From Candidatus Melainabacteria bacterium (GTDB lineage Bacteria > Cyanobacteriota > Vampirovibrionia > Obscuribacterales > Obscuribacteraceae), in NCBI GenBank assembly GCA_012965515.1, contig DTSE01000134.1:38040-87167 (forward strand): a stretch of DNA of 49,128 nt. The letters run 5' to 3'. This document shows positions 16,130-25,186 of the stretch, piece after piece; the stretch's first letter is position 1, and each line of letters starts with the position of its first letter. The notes under the pieces are model-generated. The model saw only the letters and a list, made by a program, of their open reading frames with translations. It was not told where the DNA came from and did not search any database. Both the position numbers and the translations under genes were made by a program.

Positions 16130-16939
16130 TTAAATGCGTGCGTGTGAAAGGGTTTCCGCGCACTTGCAGCCCTTTCTTTCCGGCTTGATCTCTTCGATCA
16201 AGTTGACCAGGAGAGCCTGGAGCTTGGTGATGTTTTCACCGAAAACTTTCACCACTTCGCTGTGCGATACCGGCTCTACATCACCGACCAGACCGGAATC
16301 GTAGTCGGTAATCAAGGCGATATTGACGACGCACAATTCCAATTCGCGAGCCAGGTGTGCTTCCGGATACTGGGTCATATTGATTACTTCCCAGCCCATT
16401 GAAGTGAACCATTTCGACTCGGCTTTGGACGAGAAGCGAGGCCCCTGGATGACCACAACAGTGCCTTTCTCGTGCATGGTGATGCCGGCTTTGCGACCGG
16501 CGGCGATTGCCTGCACTCGAAGTTCGGGGCAATAAGGATCAGCGGCCGAGACGTGAGTTGCGATCGGTCCGTCGTAAAAGGTATCAATGCGACCGGAGGT
16601 GCGGTCTACATATTGATCGCTCACCACAAAACTGCCCGGTGCGACGTTGGTTTGGAGCGAGCCGGCTGCGCATGGCGAGATAATTCTGGTCACTCCCAGA
16701 GACTTCATGGCGTACATGTTGGCTCTGTAGTTGATTTTGTGAGGCGGTATCTGGTGACTGGCGCCGTGTCTTGGAAGAAATGCCACTTTCTTGCCGGCCA
16801 TAGTGCCTATAACTAATTTGTCGGAGGGAGCGCCATATGGGGTTTCAACGGCTCGTTCTTCATACTTATCGAAGAGCTTATAAAAGCCTGAACCACCAAA
16901 CACACCGATGTCTGCAACTTTTTCGTTTTTGTCAGTCAC
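16130..16939 (-). CDS. mtnP: S-methyl-5'-thioadenosine phosphorylase
   Basis: A purine nucleoside phosphorylase-family enzyme of 269 residues that splits methylthioadenosine with phosphate into adenine and methylthioribose-1-phosphate. The phosphate-binding GGSGFY (15-20), LPRHGASHQIPPHKINYRAN (55-74) and the base-site segment NMTQYPEAHLAREL are typical of MTAP. ITDYDSG, in place of the inosine-type signature, also supports the adenosine analogue. The start is GTG at 16939 with a distant GGAG. It appears to be a single-gene unit; it may recycle MTA from polyamine or SAM metabolism and feed adenine to salvage alongside hpt and guaD. Confidence 0.92.
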   Translation of the reverse strand: MTDKNEKVADIGVFGGSGFYKLFDKYEERAVETPYGAPSDKLVIGTMAGKKVAFLPRHGASHQIPPHKINYRANMYAMKSLGVTRIISPCAAGSLQTNVAPGSFVVSDQYVDRTSGRIDTFYDGPIATHVSAADPYCPELRVQAIAAGRKAGITMHEKGTVVVIQGPRFSSKAESKWFTSMGWEVINMTQYPEAHLARELELCVVNIALITDYDSGLVGDVEPVSHSEVVKVFGENITKLQALLVNLIEEIKPERKGCKCAETLSHARI

Positions 16940-17203
16940 TTGAGTCTTAACTCCAATCTCAAATCAGGGGAAACCACATGGCAAGTCAAATTTCGACAAG
17001 GTAGCCTATAGTATCACCCCCGCGTTTGGGCAGCGGAATTGACTAAAAACCCGCTGTAACCGGGCTAGAATCCGCGCTATATGTCTAAAAATTCGCCCGG
17101 CTGGGTATATAACGAAGGCTGAATGTGCCCCTGAGCAAGGCTTTGCTGGAAAGGACCCAGCGAATACGCAAAAAATTTGCACAATCAACTGGAAATCAAA
17201 GTC

Positions 17204-18553
17204 ATGGAAACAGTACGGAAGCATCTTTTCTTTCTCTCGTTATTCGTCTTAATAACGCTCATTGGTTCTTTTCCGTTTCTTCAGGCAGCTGCTAATGACC
17301 GGCAATTAGTTGCTTATCCTTTTGATGCATCCAGAACTCTTGGACGTGCAAAGTCTGATGAAAAGCCAGATCCCGACCAAATTTACTACAAAGTCTGGAG
17401 ACTTATTAAAGACGACTACGTTGACGACAAGTTCAACGGGCAAAACTGGGATATCTGGAGACATCGTTACGACGGTAAGTTGAAGACAACCGACGATGCC
17501 CACAAAGCGATCGAAACCATGCTTGCCAGCCTCGGTGACAGATATACACGCTTCCTTGATAACGATGCGTTTGATGACGAGAATTCCCAGATCCATGCGG
17601 AACTATGCGGAATCGGCATTCAGATTGGTTTAGACAAAGTTCAAAACATCATAATCATTGCTCCGATTGAGGATACTCCCGCTCAGAAAGCTGGTTTGCA
17701 ATCTTCCGATGAGATTGTCGAGATTGATGGTGTTTCAACCAAGGGATATTCGGTCGAGGAAGCCGCCAAGCATATTCGCGGTGCCATCAATACTAAGGTC
17801 AATCTGACGATCATGCGCCACAAACATCGCTTCAAAGTTGCTGTGGTGCGCGCGAAGATTCCTATCAAAGCAGTGCAGACTGTCAAAATGCTTGATGGCG
17901 ACATCGGCTATATCCGGCTGTCCAGCTTCATTTCGCAGCAAGCCAATCGTGAGATGAGAGAAGCAATCGCAAAACTCTCACCGGCCAAAGCTTTAATCCT
18001 CGATCTGCGGGAAAACCCGGGTGGCTTGCTCACCAACGCGATTGAAATTGCCAATATGTTCCTAGATCACGGCAATATTGTATCCACCGTAGATCGCGAT
18101 GGATACAAGACGGCGCAAACTGCCGATGGCAATCAGTTGTGCAAAAAGCCGCTCTGCATCTTGATCAACAAGGGCAGTGCCTCGGCTTCCGAGATTACGT
18201 CCGGTGCGCTAAAAGATAATGGCAGAGCCATTCTTGTTGGGCAGAAGACTTTCGGTAAAGGGCTGGTGCAAGGTATAAACCGGCTTGAAGACGGCAGCGG
18301 CGTCAATATCACTATTGCTAAGTATTTGACTCCGGCTGACATAGACATCAACAAGAAAGGCATCACGCCTGACCAAGTTGTGGAGTTAACCGAGGATGAT
18401 CTCAAGACTGGTAAGGGCTGCTGGTGGAATGACCCGGACGGTCCGCAAGTTAAGAGGCAGCCGGAAGACTTCAAAGACAAACAGTTGAAAGCCGCTTTCG
18501 ACCTGCTCAAAGTCAAGGTAGGCCATTCTGCGTCGGTTGCGATAGGCCACTAG
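17204..18553 (+). CDS. ctpA: Carboxy-terminal processing protease (S41)
   Basis: A periplasmic or secreted serine protease of about 449 residues. In order: a signal peptide (about 5-30), an N-terminal helical dimerisation region, a PDZ domain (GIGIQIGLDKVQNIIIIAPI onward, about 136-215), then the S41 core. The catalytic dyad is visible: Ser in NKGSASASEI (S327) and Lys in KTFGKGLVQ (K352), 25 residues apart as in Prc/CtpA. It trims the C-termini of exported proteins. A TTG at 17177 opens the frame earlier, but ATG 17204 sits directly before the signal peptide with GGAAA upstream. The next gene is 37 bases on in the same direction. Confidence 0.92.
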   Translation: METVRKHLFFLSLFVLITLIGSFPFLQAAANDRQLVAYPFDASRTLGRAKSDEKPDPDQIYYKVWRLIKDDYVDDKFNGQNWDIWRHRYDGKLKTTDDAHKAIETMLASLGDRYTRFLDNDAFDDENSQIHAELCGIGIQIGLDKVQNIIIIAPIEDTPAQKAGLQSSDEIVEIDGVSTKGYSVEEAAKHIRGAINTKVNLTIMRHKHRFKVAVVRAKIPIKAVQTVKMLDGDIGYIRLSSFISQQANREMREAIAKLSPAKALILDLRENPGGLLTNAIEIANMFLDHGNIVSTVDRDGYKTAQTADGNQLCKKPLCILINKGSASASEITSGALKDNGRAILVGQKTFGKGLVQGINRLEDGSGVNITIAKYLTPADIDINKKGITPDQVVELTEDDLKTGKGCWWNDPDGPQVKRQPEDFKDKQLKAAFDLLKVKVGHSASVAIGH

Positions 18554-18590
18554 TTAAAGCTTCTGTGCAACCACCCTATAGTGTCTTTTC

Positions 18591-19439
18591 GTGAGCGGAA
18601 ATAGGTACTATAGTTGCGTAATGCCAGAGAAGAAAAATACTGACAAATTCCAACCCACTCGTTCCGGTGAAGTTGAGTCTGCCGCGCAATTCAAGCGCGA
18701 ATTTGCATTCGGTGTGGCTGTGTTTGGGACGGAAGCCGGTTGCGGCAAGACGATTTTTATGACCGGTCTTTCAGCAGCCTTGCGCGATGAAGGGTTTCCT
18801 ACAAGGGCGATTAAACCTTTTGTTCTTGGTGCCAGAAGGGACGCGGAGAACGAACTCGCCTTTATTAGTGCGATTACTCATACCCCGGTGAATTATCCGC
18901 TTGTCATTATGGATAAAACGTCGGCAGTTCAAGAGGGCAATTGGCAACAGGCTGCCAACATGACTACGTCTCGCCAGCACCTCACTTTTGTCGAATTGCC
19001 GGGATCTCCGGCGACTCCAATCATGTTCGAACATACGCACGACGGTTCGCTCGGCTCGTCGTGGAAAGATGCTGCCTCCTTTGCTTGCGATCTCGGATTG
19101 CCCTGCATTTTGATTGCAAAGCACAACAAAGATGCTCTTGAGAAGATAATGCTGGCTGCGTCCTATCTTCAATCTCGTGACGCGCGCCTTGTCGGCGTCG
19201 GTACGGTCGAAACCATGGAGTATGGTTCCGCCAACGAACTCAAATTGACTAAATCCGAACTCGAACTTGCCATCATGAATAATGCCAAGACGCACTATCT
19301 GGGCGCTATTGAGTACAGCCCCTCAATCAGTGTCCCGCGCGTTAATCAGGGCAACTTGATAAAGGTCACGGCAGCAGGTGTCGATCTTCTGCACGTCTTG
19401 CGCAGCCTTGGTGCTCCCGCATCACTTTCGAAAAGCTAA
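18591..19439 (+). CDS. Divergent dethiobiotin-synthetase-like P-loop protein
   Basis: A P-loop ATPase of about 282 residues in the BioD/AAA_26 group. It has GVAVFGTEAGCGKTIFMTGL (Walker A with the BioD-style GTxxGxGKT) followed by RAIKPFVLG, which matches BioD's K-P-x-x-x-G. FVELPGSPATPI occupies the place of BioD's VEGAGG motif but lacks the double glycine, and LGLPCILIAKHNKDALEKIM replaces the usual LGxINHT. It may therefore be a diverged BioD or a relative with another carboxylate or amine substrate. No other biotin gene is in the window. The start is uncertain: GTG 18591 or ATG 18621, neither with a good ribosome site. Confidence 0.6.
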   Translation: MSGNRYYSCVMPEKKNTDKFQPTRSGEVESAAQFKREFAFGVAVFGTEAGCGKTIFMTGLSAALRDEGFPTRAIKPFVLGARRDAENELAFISAITHTPVNYPLVIMDKTSAVQEGNWQQAANMTTSRQHLTFVELPGSPATPIMFEHTHDGSLGSSWKDAASFACDLGLPCILIAKHNKDALEKIMLAASYLQSRDARLVGVGTVETMEYGSANELKLTKSELELAIMNNAKTHYLGAIEYSPSISVPRVNQGNLIKVTAAGVDLLHVLRSLGAPASLSKS

Positions 19440-19675
19440 ATCCAAGTGAAAAATGCAGCTGAACGGGACGCATAATTTCCGTTCCTTAAAGATATAGATC
19501 CAAATGGCTGTTAGCCAGGTTTGTCATGCCAAACTTTCTTTGCGTCCGAATTCTGGAATTCAGGAGCTTGACCTCCTGTTTTGGCAGAGACTGTTAGGGC
19601 GTTCGGACTTGATGCCGGTTGTATTTCGGCGGTCCCAGACACGGTTGGCTGGCAGCTTTTATTTTGGAGCTTGCG

Positions 19676-20530
19676 TTGGAAAATACCGAATCAGCCGTTG
19701 ACGAGACAAAAACACTGGCGCCAGATGCCAGAGAACTTGTTGTGTTCACACTTTCCGATTCTTCCGGTGAAACGGCAGAGGCTGTCGGCCGTGCTGCACT
19801 GGTGCAGTTTCCACCTGGTCGTGCGTCAATCTATCGTTTGCCGCAAGTGAAAAGTTGCCAGCAATTAGCCGGACTGGTAAGGGAATGCGCCAACGGTCGC
19901 GCGGTCATTGCGTACACGTTAGTACTTCCTGAGTACAGAGAAACGCTGGAAGCGGAAGCTGCCAAATACAGCATTCCTACCGTTGATTTACTTGGTCCAC
20001 TGATTTCTCGTATTGCCAGCATTACTCAAACGGCCCCGCTTTCCCAACCTGGTCGATTGCACTTATTGGACGAGAGCTATTTCAAACGAATTGAGGCTGT
20101 CGATTTTGCTATTCGTTTTGATGATGGTAAAAACCCTGATGGGATCAAGCAAGCCGATATTGTTTTAGTTGGTGTTTCTAGAACCAGTAAGACACCTAAC
20201 TGCATGTACCTTGCGCACCACTACGGTTTGAAAGCGGCAAACGTGCCACTTGTGTTTGGGGTTGATCCTCCGCTGGCACTGTTCCAGATCAATCCAAAAA
20301 AGATTTTCGGATTGGCGATTGATCCGTATCTCTTACAGGAAATACGCACTACCAGAGCTATTGTGCTTGGTATGCGAGGCGAAAATGACTATGCTGATCC
20401 GGATCGCATTCGCCAGGAAGTTCGCTATGCAAAGAAGATCTTCCGCGAGCTGAAATGCCATGTCATTGATGTCTCCGCAAAGGCGATTGAGGAAACGTCC
20501 AGCGAAATTTTCCTGCAGCTCAGGCAATAG
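19676..20530 (+). CDS. Pyruvate, phosphate dikinase regulatory protein (DUF299)
   Basis: A bifunctional Ser/Thr kinase and pyrophosphorylase that switches PPDK off (ADP-dependent phosphorylation) and on (phosphate-dependent dephosphorylation). It opens with VVFTLSDSSGETAEAVGRAA and has the family's P-loop VGVSRTSKTP (166-174 region), then NVPLVFGVDPP. The length (about 284) is normal. I chose TTG 19676 because GGAG lies six bases upstream and conserved sequence begins shortly after; the frame is open to 19619. The gene for the target enzyme, ppdK, starts 82 bases downstream, which decides for PPDK rather than PEP synthase as substrate. Confidence 0.92.
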   Translation: MENTESAVDETKTLAPDARELVVFTLSDSSGETAEAVGRAALVQFPPGRASIYRLPQVKSCQQLAGLVRECANGRAVIAYTLVLPEYRETLEAEAAKYSIPTVDLLGPLISRIASITQTAPLSQPGRLHLLDESYFKRIEAVDFAIRFDDGKNPDGIKQADIVLVGVSRTSKTPNCMYLAHHYGLKAANVPLVFGVDPPLALFQINPKKIFGLAIDPYLLQEIRTTRAIVLGMRGENDYADPDRIRQEVRYAKKIFRELKCHVIDVSAKAIEETSSEIFLQLRQ

Positions 20531-20612
20531 CGGCATCCGATTCAATAACCAAGGAAGCATTCAACCAATCATAGAAAACAACGGTAGTTGCAAACAATAG
20601 GGAGAAAACGAG

Positions 20613-23357
20613 ATGGTGAGCACCAAAGGACAGACCGTAGACTTGAAGAGAGTCTTCCTTTTCCCTGATGCCTACAAGGCACTCAATCATCTGGGCAGCC
20701 AAAAGATGCGCGAGACGCTTGGCGGCAAAGGCGCTGGGCTCGCCGAGATGACTTCTTCTGGTGTGAATGTACCTCCCGGTTTGACAATAACAACCAATGT
20801 CTGCCGCGAGTACTACGAGAACAGCAAGAAGATTCCCGATGGTCTCTTTGCAGAAGTGATGAATGCGCTCAAGGACGTTGAATCCAAGGTCGACAGGCGA
20901 TTAGGTGATTTGGAAAAGCCGCTTCTTTTGTCCGTTCGCTCCGGTGCAAAATTCTCCATGCCTGGAATGATGGATACGATTTTGAATCTTGGTTTGAACG
21001 ATCAAACGGTCGAATCACTCGCCAAACTCAGCAGCAACCCACGATTTGCATACGATAGCTATCGCCGCTTCATACAAATGTTCAGCAATGTCGTGCTCGA
21101 TGTCCATAAGGACAAGTTCGAAGATTTGCTCGAAGATATGAAAGACGAGATTGGCAAATCCCTTGATACTGAATTGACTGCGGACGATTGGAAAAAACTC
21201 GTCGGTGAATACAAAGCATTGGTAAAGAAAGAAACCGGCAACGATTTCCCGCAAGACACTGCAAAACAGTTGGAAGGCGCCATTGAAGCTGTTTTCCGTT
21301 CTTGGAACAACAGTCGGGCCATCTACTATCGCAACCTCAACAAAATCGATCACAATCTCGGCACCGCTGTAAACGTTCAAGCGATGGTTTTCGGAAACTT
21401 GAACGATGAATCAGCGACCGGCGTCTGCTTCACGCGCAATCCTTCAACCGGCGAGAAACTGCTTTACGGCGAATATCTAGTAAACGCGCAAGGCGAGGAC
21501 GTCGTCGCCGGAACGCGCACACCGAAGAAGATCGCTGAAATGCAGAAAGAGATGCCTAAGGTTTACGAAGAACTGCTTGCCACCACGGCGAGATTGGAAA
21601 AACACTATCTCGAAATGCAGGATATCGAATTTACGATTGAAAGCGGCAAGCTCTTCATTCTCCAAACAAGAACCGGCAAGAGAACTGCTGCTGCCGCTGT
21701 CAAAGTTGCAGTCGACATGGCTGAAGAAGGCATTATCTCGCGCGATGAGGCTCTTATTCGTGTTGAACCTACGCAGTTGAACCAGTTGCTTCTCCCGTCC
21801 TTTATTCCTGCTGACAAAGATAAAGCAAAGAAGGAAGGTCGTCTGCTGGCTACCGGCTTGAACGCCAGCCCCGGAGCTGCAATCGGCCGTATCGCCTTCG
21901 ATCCTGATCTGGTCGAAAGTGCAACACAAAAAGGCGACAAAGTCATTCTCGTCAGAATTGAAACCTGCCCCGATGACATTCATGGCATAGTTCCCGCGCA
22001 AGGTGTAGTCACCAGTCGTGGTGGTATGACCTCGCACGCTGCAGTTGTCGCTCGCGGCATGGGCAAACCGTGCGTAGCCGGTTGCGAATCTTTGAAGATC
22101 AACCTGGAAAAGGGTGAGATGCAGGTTGGCGGTAGGACGTTGAAAGCCGGAGATTTGATCTCTATCGACGGCTCTACCGGCGAAATCTTCGAAGGTCAAA
22201 TTACGACCCAAGATCCTAAGTTCTCCGAAGAGTTCGGACGCCTGCTGAAGTGGGCTGATGAGAAGAGAGTTCTCCGTGTTCGTACTAATGCCGACACACC
22301 GGAAGATGCCAGACTTGCTCGCGAGTTCGGTGCAGAGGGTATTGGACTGTGCAGAACCGAGCACATGTTTATGGCAGCCGACCGTCTGCCGGCGATGAAA
22401 GAAATGATCATTGCATCGGATGTCGATGAAAGAAAAGCAGCTTTGGCCAAGTTGCTTCCCATGCAAGTGGACGACTTCAAAGGCATATTCAAAGCAATGA
22501 AAGGCTTGCCTGTCACCATTCGCTTGCTCGATCCCCCATTGCACGAGTTCCTTCCGAAGCATGAGGACCTCGTTGAAGAAATTGCCAACCTCAAAGCCAA
22601 GGGCGTCAAGGGTGCAGAGCTTCGCGAGAAAGAAGTGATGCTCCAGAAGGTAAATGAGCTCAAGGAGTCAAATCCGATGCTCGGTTTCCGCGGCTGCCGT
22701 CTTGGACTTATCTATCCTGAGATCAACACCATGCAGGTAGAAGCAATATTCACCGCAGCGATCGAAGTACAGAAAGAGGGACACGAAGTCTTCCCTGAAA
22801 TTATGATTCCGCTGGTCGGGCATCCGAATGAGTTGAAGTTCGCCAGACAACATCTTGAATCTGTGGCAAAACAAGTCATGGACAAGTTGAAGACTGAAGT
22901 GAAGTACAAGTTCGGCACTATGATCGAAGTTCCCAGAGCCTGCGTTGCAGCTGATTTGATTGCTGAGCACGCCGAGTTCTTCAGCTTCGGTACCAACGAT
23001 TTGACCCAGATGACATTTGGCTACTCACGTGACGATGCTGAAGGGAAATTCCTTCAGAAATATCTTGAAGGCGTCACCGTGGATGGTGTGCAGCAAAAGG
23101 TGATGGTACACAATCCTTTTGAAGTCCTCGACCGTGGTGGAGTAGGTAAGTTAATGAAAATTGCCGTTGAGTACGGTCTGCAAACCAGAGCTGATTTGAA
23201 GCTCGGTATCTGCGGAGAGCATGGCGGCGAACCATCTTCGATCGAATTCGCCCATGAGATCGGTCTCGCTTATGTCAGCTGCTCACCCTTCCGCGTCCCG
23301 GTTGCCAGACTGGCCGCCGCCCAAGCGACCGTAGCCAACAAAGAGCGCGACAAATAA
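20613..23357 (+). CDS. ppdK: Pyruvate, phosphate dikinase
   Basis: Interconverts pyruvate + ATP + Pi and PEP + AMP + PPi, allowing gluconeogenesis or PPi-linked glycolysis. The 914 residues contain the full set of domains: an N-terminal ATP-grasp domain (KGAGLAEMTSSG; RSGAKFSMPGMMDTILNLG), the swivelling phosphohistidine domain GGMTSHAAVVARGMGKPCVAG (H475) and a C-terminal PEP/pyruvate barrel with KLGICGEHGGEP (C867). The threonine just before H475 is the site used by the regulatory protein encoded next door. ATG 20613 is preceded by GGGAGAAAAC. A long open frame on the opposite strand (21477-22562) is a shadow. A REP-like hairpin follows the stop. Confidence 0.96.
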   Translation: MVSTKGQTVDLKRVFLFPDAYKALNHLGSQKMRETLGGKGAGLAEMTSSGVNVPPGLTITTNVCREYYENSKKIPDGLFAEVMNALKDVESKVDRRLGDLEKPLLLSVRSGAKFSMPGMMDTILNLGLNDQTVESLAKLSSNPRFAYDSYRRFIQMFSNVVLDVHKDKFEDLLEDMKDEIGKSLDTELTADDWKKLVGEYKALVKKETGNDFPQDTAKQLEGAIEAVFRSWNNSRAIYYRNLNKIDHNLGTAVNVQAMVFGNLNDESATGVCFTRNPSTGEKLLYGEYLVNAQGEDVVAGTRTPKKIAEMQKEMPKVYEELLATTARLEKHYLEMQDIEFTIESGKLFILQTRTGKRTAAAAVKVAVDMAEEGIISRDEALIRVEPTQLNQLLLPSFIPADKDKAKKEGRLLATGLNASPGAAIGRIAFDPDLVESATQKGDKVILVRIETCPDDIHGIVPAQGVVTSRGGMTSHAAVVARGMGKPCVAGCESLKINLEKGEMQVGGRTLKAGDLISIDGSTGEIFEGQITTQDPKFSEEFGRLLKWADEKRVLRVRTNADTPEDARLAREFGAEGIGLCRTEHMFMAADRLPAMKEMIIASDVDERKAALAKLLPMQVDDFKGIFKAMKGLPVTIRLLDPPLHEFLPKHEDLVEEIANLKAKGVKGAELREKEVMLQKVNELKESNPMLGFRGCRLGLIYPEINTMQVEAIFTAAIEVQKEGHEVFPEIMIPLVGHPNELKFARQHLESVAKQVMDKLKTEVKYKFGTMIEVPRACVAADLIAEHAEFFSFGTNDLTQMTFGYSRDDAEGKFLQKYLEGVTVDGVQQKVMVHNPFEVLDRGGVGKLMKIAVEYGLQTRADLKLGICGEHGGEPSSIEFAHEIGLAYVSCSPFRVPVARLAAAQATVANKERDK

Positions 23358-23391
23358 ACCGTAGGGGAGATGCCATGCATCGCCCGGTTTA
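23355..23391 (+). terminator. REP-like palindrome (copy d) acting as terminator-like hairpin
   Basis: Core arms GATGC (23369-23373) and GCATC (23377-23381) with a GTAGGGG head at 23361. The outer bases TAAACC (23355-23360) and GGTTTA (23386-23391) extend the pairing. It lies between convergent ppdK and the 2-TM protein gene. No strong U-tract follows. It shares its head and core with the copies at 31.4 and 36.4 kb. Confidence 0.6.
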
Positions 23392-23403
23392 AATTGAAAC
23401 TTG

Positions 23404-23967
23404 TTACTGGCTGCTTCCGACGGCAGCTTCTATGGTGGATTTCAATTCTTTTGCCGCCTGGACGTCGTGGATTACGAATAGTTTTACGCCGTGGTGTATG
23501 CGTGGCTTCAATTCAGGCTTTTTGAGGTTTCGAGCCTCATACTTACCGGACTCCTTCAAAAGAATCTCCAGGTCGTTCAGATCGCCTTTCGGTTTCGATA
23601 CAAATACTTTGTCCACATCTTTCAGCCATCCGTAGTGCAACGAAATGCCAGGACGTACTCTCATGAAACGCTTGGTAGTAATGGCGTCGATAACTTTGTA
23701 GACCTTTCGAAAAAGCAAAAGGAAGCAAAGCCAGACCATAACAAAGAGAATTGCGTTACCCAGTGAGGGTGGCTGGTGGTGTTTCACATAAATGTCGAAT
23801 CCAATCACCACCAAAACTACCGCCAGGAGAGCTTTGGTCATCTTCAACATGCGCGGCACAGGGTCTTCGAGGCGAGCAAAGAGTAGTTTTTCGTCAGGCA
23901 TGAGCTCTTTCAGAACCATAGATTCTGAAAGCGGGTCTATCGCTCCTTGTTTCTGTACCTCTGTCAC
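23404..23967 (-). CDS. 2-TM protein with PH-like domain, unknown
   Basis: A 187-residue protein: a cytoplasmic N-terminus (about 1-40), two membrane helices (about 43-60 and 70-88, LLAVVLVVIGFDIYV and AILFVMVWLCFLLLF), then about 95 residues rich in strands (ITTKRFMRVRPGISLHYGW, VDKVFVSKPKG, KLFVIHDVQAAKEL). This resembles the bacterial PH-like (bPH) 'two TM plus PH' layout, a fold I also suspect in the two kinases at 31.5-34.6 kb. The start is GTG 23967 with GGAG eight bases upstream. No function is assigned. Confidence 0.55.
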   Translation of the reverse strand: MTEVQKQGAIDPLSESMVLKELMPDEKLLFARLEDPVPRMLKMTKALLAVVLVVIGFDIYVKHHQPPSLGNAILFVMVWLCFLLLFRKVYKVIDAITTKRFMRVRPGISLHYGWLKDVDKVFVSKPKGDLNDLEILLKESGKYEARNLKKPELKPRIHHGVKLFVIHDVQAAKELKSTIEAAVGSSQ

Positions 23968-24113
23968 CTAACTTCTCCGAGAACCTGCCTTAAGAAAACC
24001 AACCTGATTGTAATCCAATTATCGAAAAGTCGTCCGTACTCGTTGTTCCCAGAAATCAACAGTTGAGGAAGTGTTGGTTTTAGGGTCGGAAAAGGTCACT
24101 GGCTTATAAACTG

Positions 24114-24135
24114 AACGCTTCAGAGGGCGTTTTTT
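24114..24135 (+). promoter_or_regulatory. Hairpin with T-run overlapping the esterase ribosome site
   Basis: AACGC (24114-24118) and GCGTT (24127-24131) pair around an 8-base loop that contains the GAGGG ribosome site, followed by a short T-run right before ATG 24137. It could sequester the ribosome site or attenuate transcription. The stem is only five pairs. Confidence 0.3.
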
Positions 24136-24136
24136 G

Positions 24137-25186
24137 ATGAATCATTTGACGTTGACCAGGCATCTTGCGGCTTTTGCCGTTTTTCTATCTGTTTTATATT
24201 CGTCTACTCTTGGCTGCTCGCTGCCAGCTGTGGCGCAGAACTCTCTTCAGAGTTATCCCGACAAAAAGGCTGTAGAGCATTCCAATGAGAAGGCTGCAAA
24301 GGCGAGGCGTTGCGTCAAATCTATTAAGGTAGGCAAAATCCGCAGGAGCTATGTTGTAAACACTCCTGCGGGCTACGGTGAGAAGCCTGCACCGGTTGTT
24401 CTAGTTTTGCACGGTGCTATGGCAAATACGTTCGCTATGGCGTGGGATACTCGAATGACCGAGAAAGCGAACGAGCACGGATTTATTGTTGTTTATCCGC
24501 GTGGTATCGGGATAGCTAAGACTTTGATGACTTGGAATGCCGGCGATTGCTGCGGCATAGCCAAACTTAGAAACATCGATGACATTGCGTTTTTGAGAGC
24601 ATTGATCAAGCAACTGCGCGAAGACTATAACGTCGATGGAAATCGCGTTTACATCGCTGGTGCGTCGAATGGTGGCATGATGGCCTACAAAGCTGCGATT
24701 GAACTTTCCGATCAAATTGCAGCCATTGCAACTGCCAACGGAACGATGATGACTAGTGAGTTGAAACCTGGAGAGCCGGTCAGCATACTGGCATTTCATG
24801 GAACCAAAGATCACATCGTTCCATATCAAGGCGGTCCTGGTGGTCTACCGTTTTGGAAAATTGTCGGCACTAAGGCTGCGGACAATGTGAAATTTTGGGT
24901 CGATCGCGACAAATGTTGTAACGAAGGAGTGAGAGAGAGCATCGGCAATTATGTTAAAGAGACTTACAGCAAAGGCGCGAATGGCACTGAAGTCTGCGTG
25001 TACATAGTCAACGGCGGCAAACACAATTGGCCGGGCGGGCGCGGCACCATTATCAGCAGCGATAGTGCGATGAGCAAACTCGACGCCACAGATATTATTT
25101 GCAAGTTTTTTCTAGACCATCCTAAGCTGCGCACCACAGTTCAAGCGCATAACGATGAACGCGCAGTTAAAACTGGAAGTAGATAA
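24137..25186 (+). CDS. Secreted CE1-type esterase (PHB depolymerase/feruloyl esterase-like)
   Basis: An exported alpha/beta-hydrolase of 349 residues. A signal peptide spans about 1-33 (ending near PAVAQ). PVVLVLHGAMAN is the oxyanion-hole HG segment; the catalytic triad is Ser in AGASNGGMM (S177), Asp in AFHGTKDHIVP (D225) and His in NGGKHNWPGG (H296), the exact pattern of LpqC/PhaZ-like depolymerases and feruloyl esterases. Cysteine pairs (GDCCG, DKCC) suggest disulfides. ATG 24137 is preferred over the TTG one codon earlier. Its 3' end overlaps the convergent O-acyltransferase gene by 20 bases. Likely substrates are ester groups on polymers outside the cell; PHB is not proven. Confidence 0.85.
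   Translation: MNHLTLTRHLAAFAVFLSVLYSSTLGCSLPAVAQNSLQSYPDKKAVEHSNEKAAKARRCVKSIKVGKIRRSYVVNTPAGYGEKPAPVVLVLHGAMANTFAMAWDTRMTEKANEHGFIVVYPRGIGIAKTLMTWNAGDCCGIAKLRNIDDIAFLRALIKQLREDYNVDGNRVYIAGASNGGMMAYKAAIELSDQIAAIATANGTMMTSELKPGEPVSILAFHGTKDHIVPYQGGPGGLPFWKIVGTKAADNVKFWVDRDKCCNEGVRESIGNYVKETYSKGANGTEVCVYIVNGGKHNWPGGRGTIISSDSAMSKLDATDIICKFFLDHPKLRTTVQAHNDERAVKTGSR

Noticed and set aside
15961-16130. tRNA or other structured RNA in the mtnP-M16 gap
   Set aside because: Only a short CCCGGT/ACCGGG hairpin and a CCCTT/AAGGG pair are present; no cloverleaf or known RNA fold.
17038-17070. A TTGACT...TAGAAT promoter upstream of ctpA
   Set aside because: The spacer is about 21 bases, too long for a standard sigma-70 promoter.
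21477-22562. A 361-codon open frame on the minus strand inside ppdK
   Set aside because: It is fully antisense to conserved PPDK sequence, has no recognisable motif, and arises from the codon pattern of the real gene.
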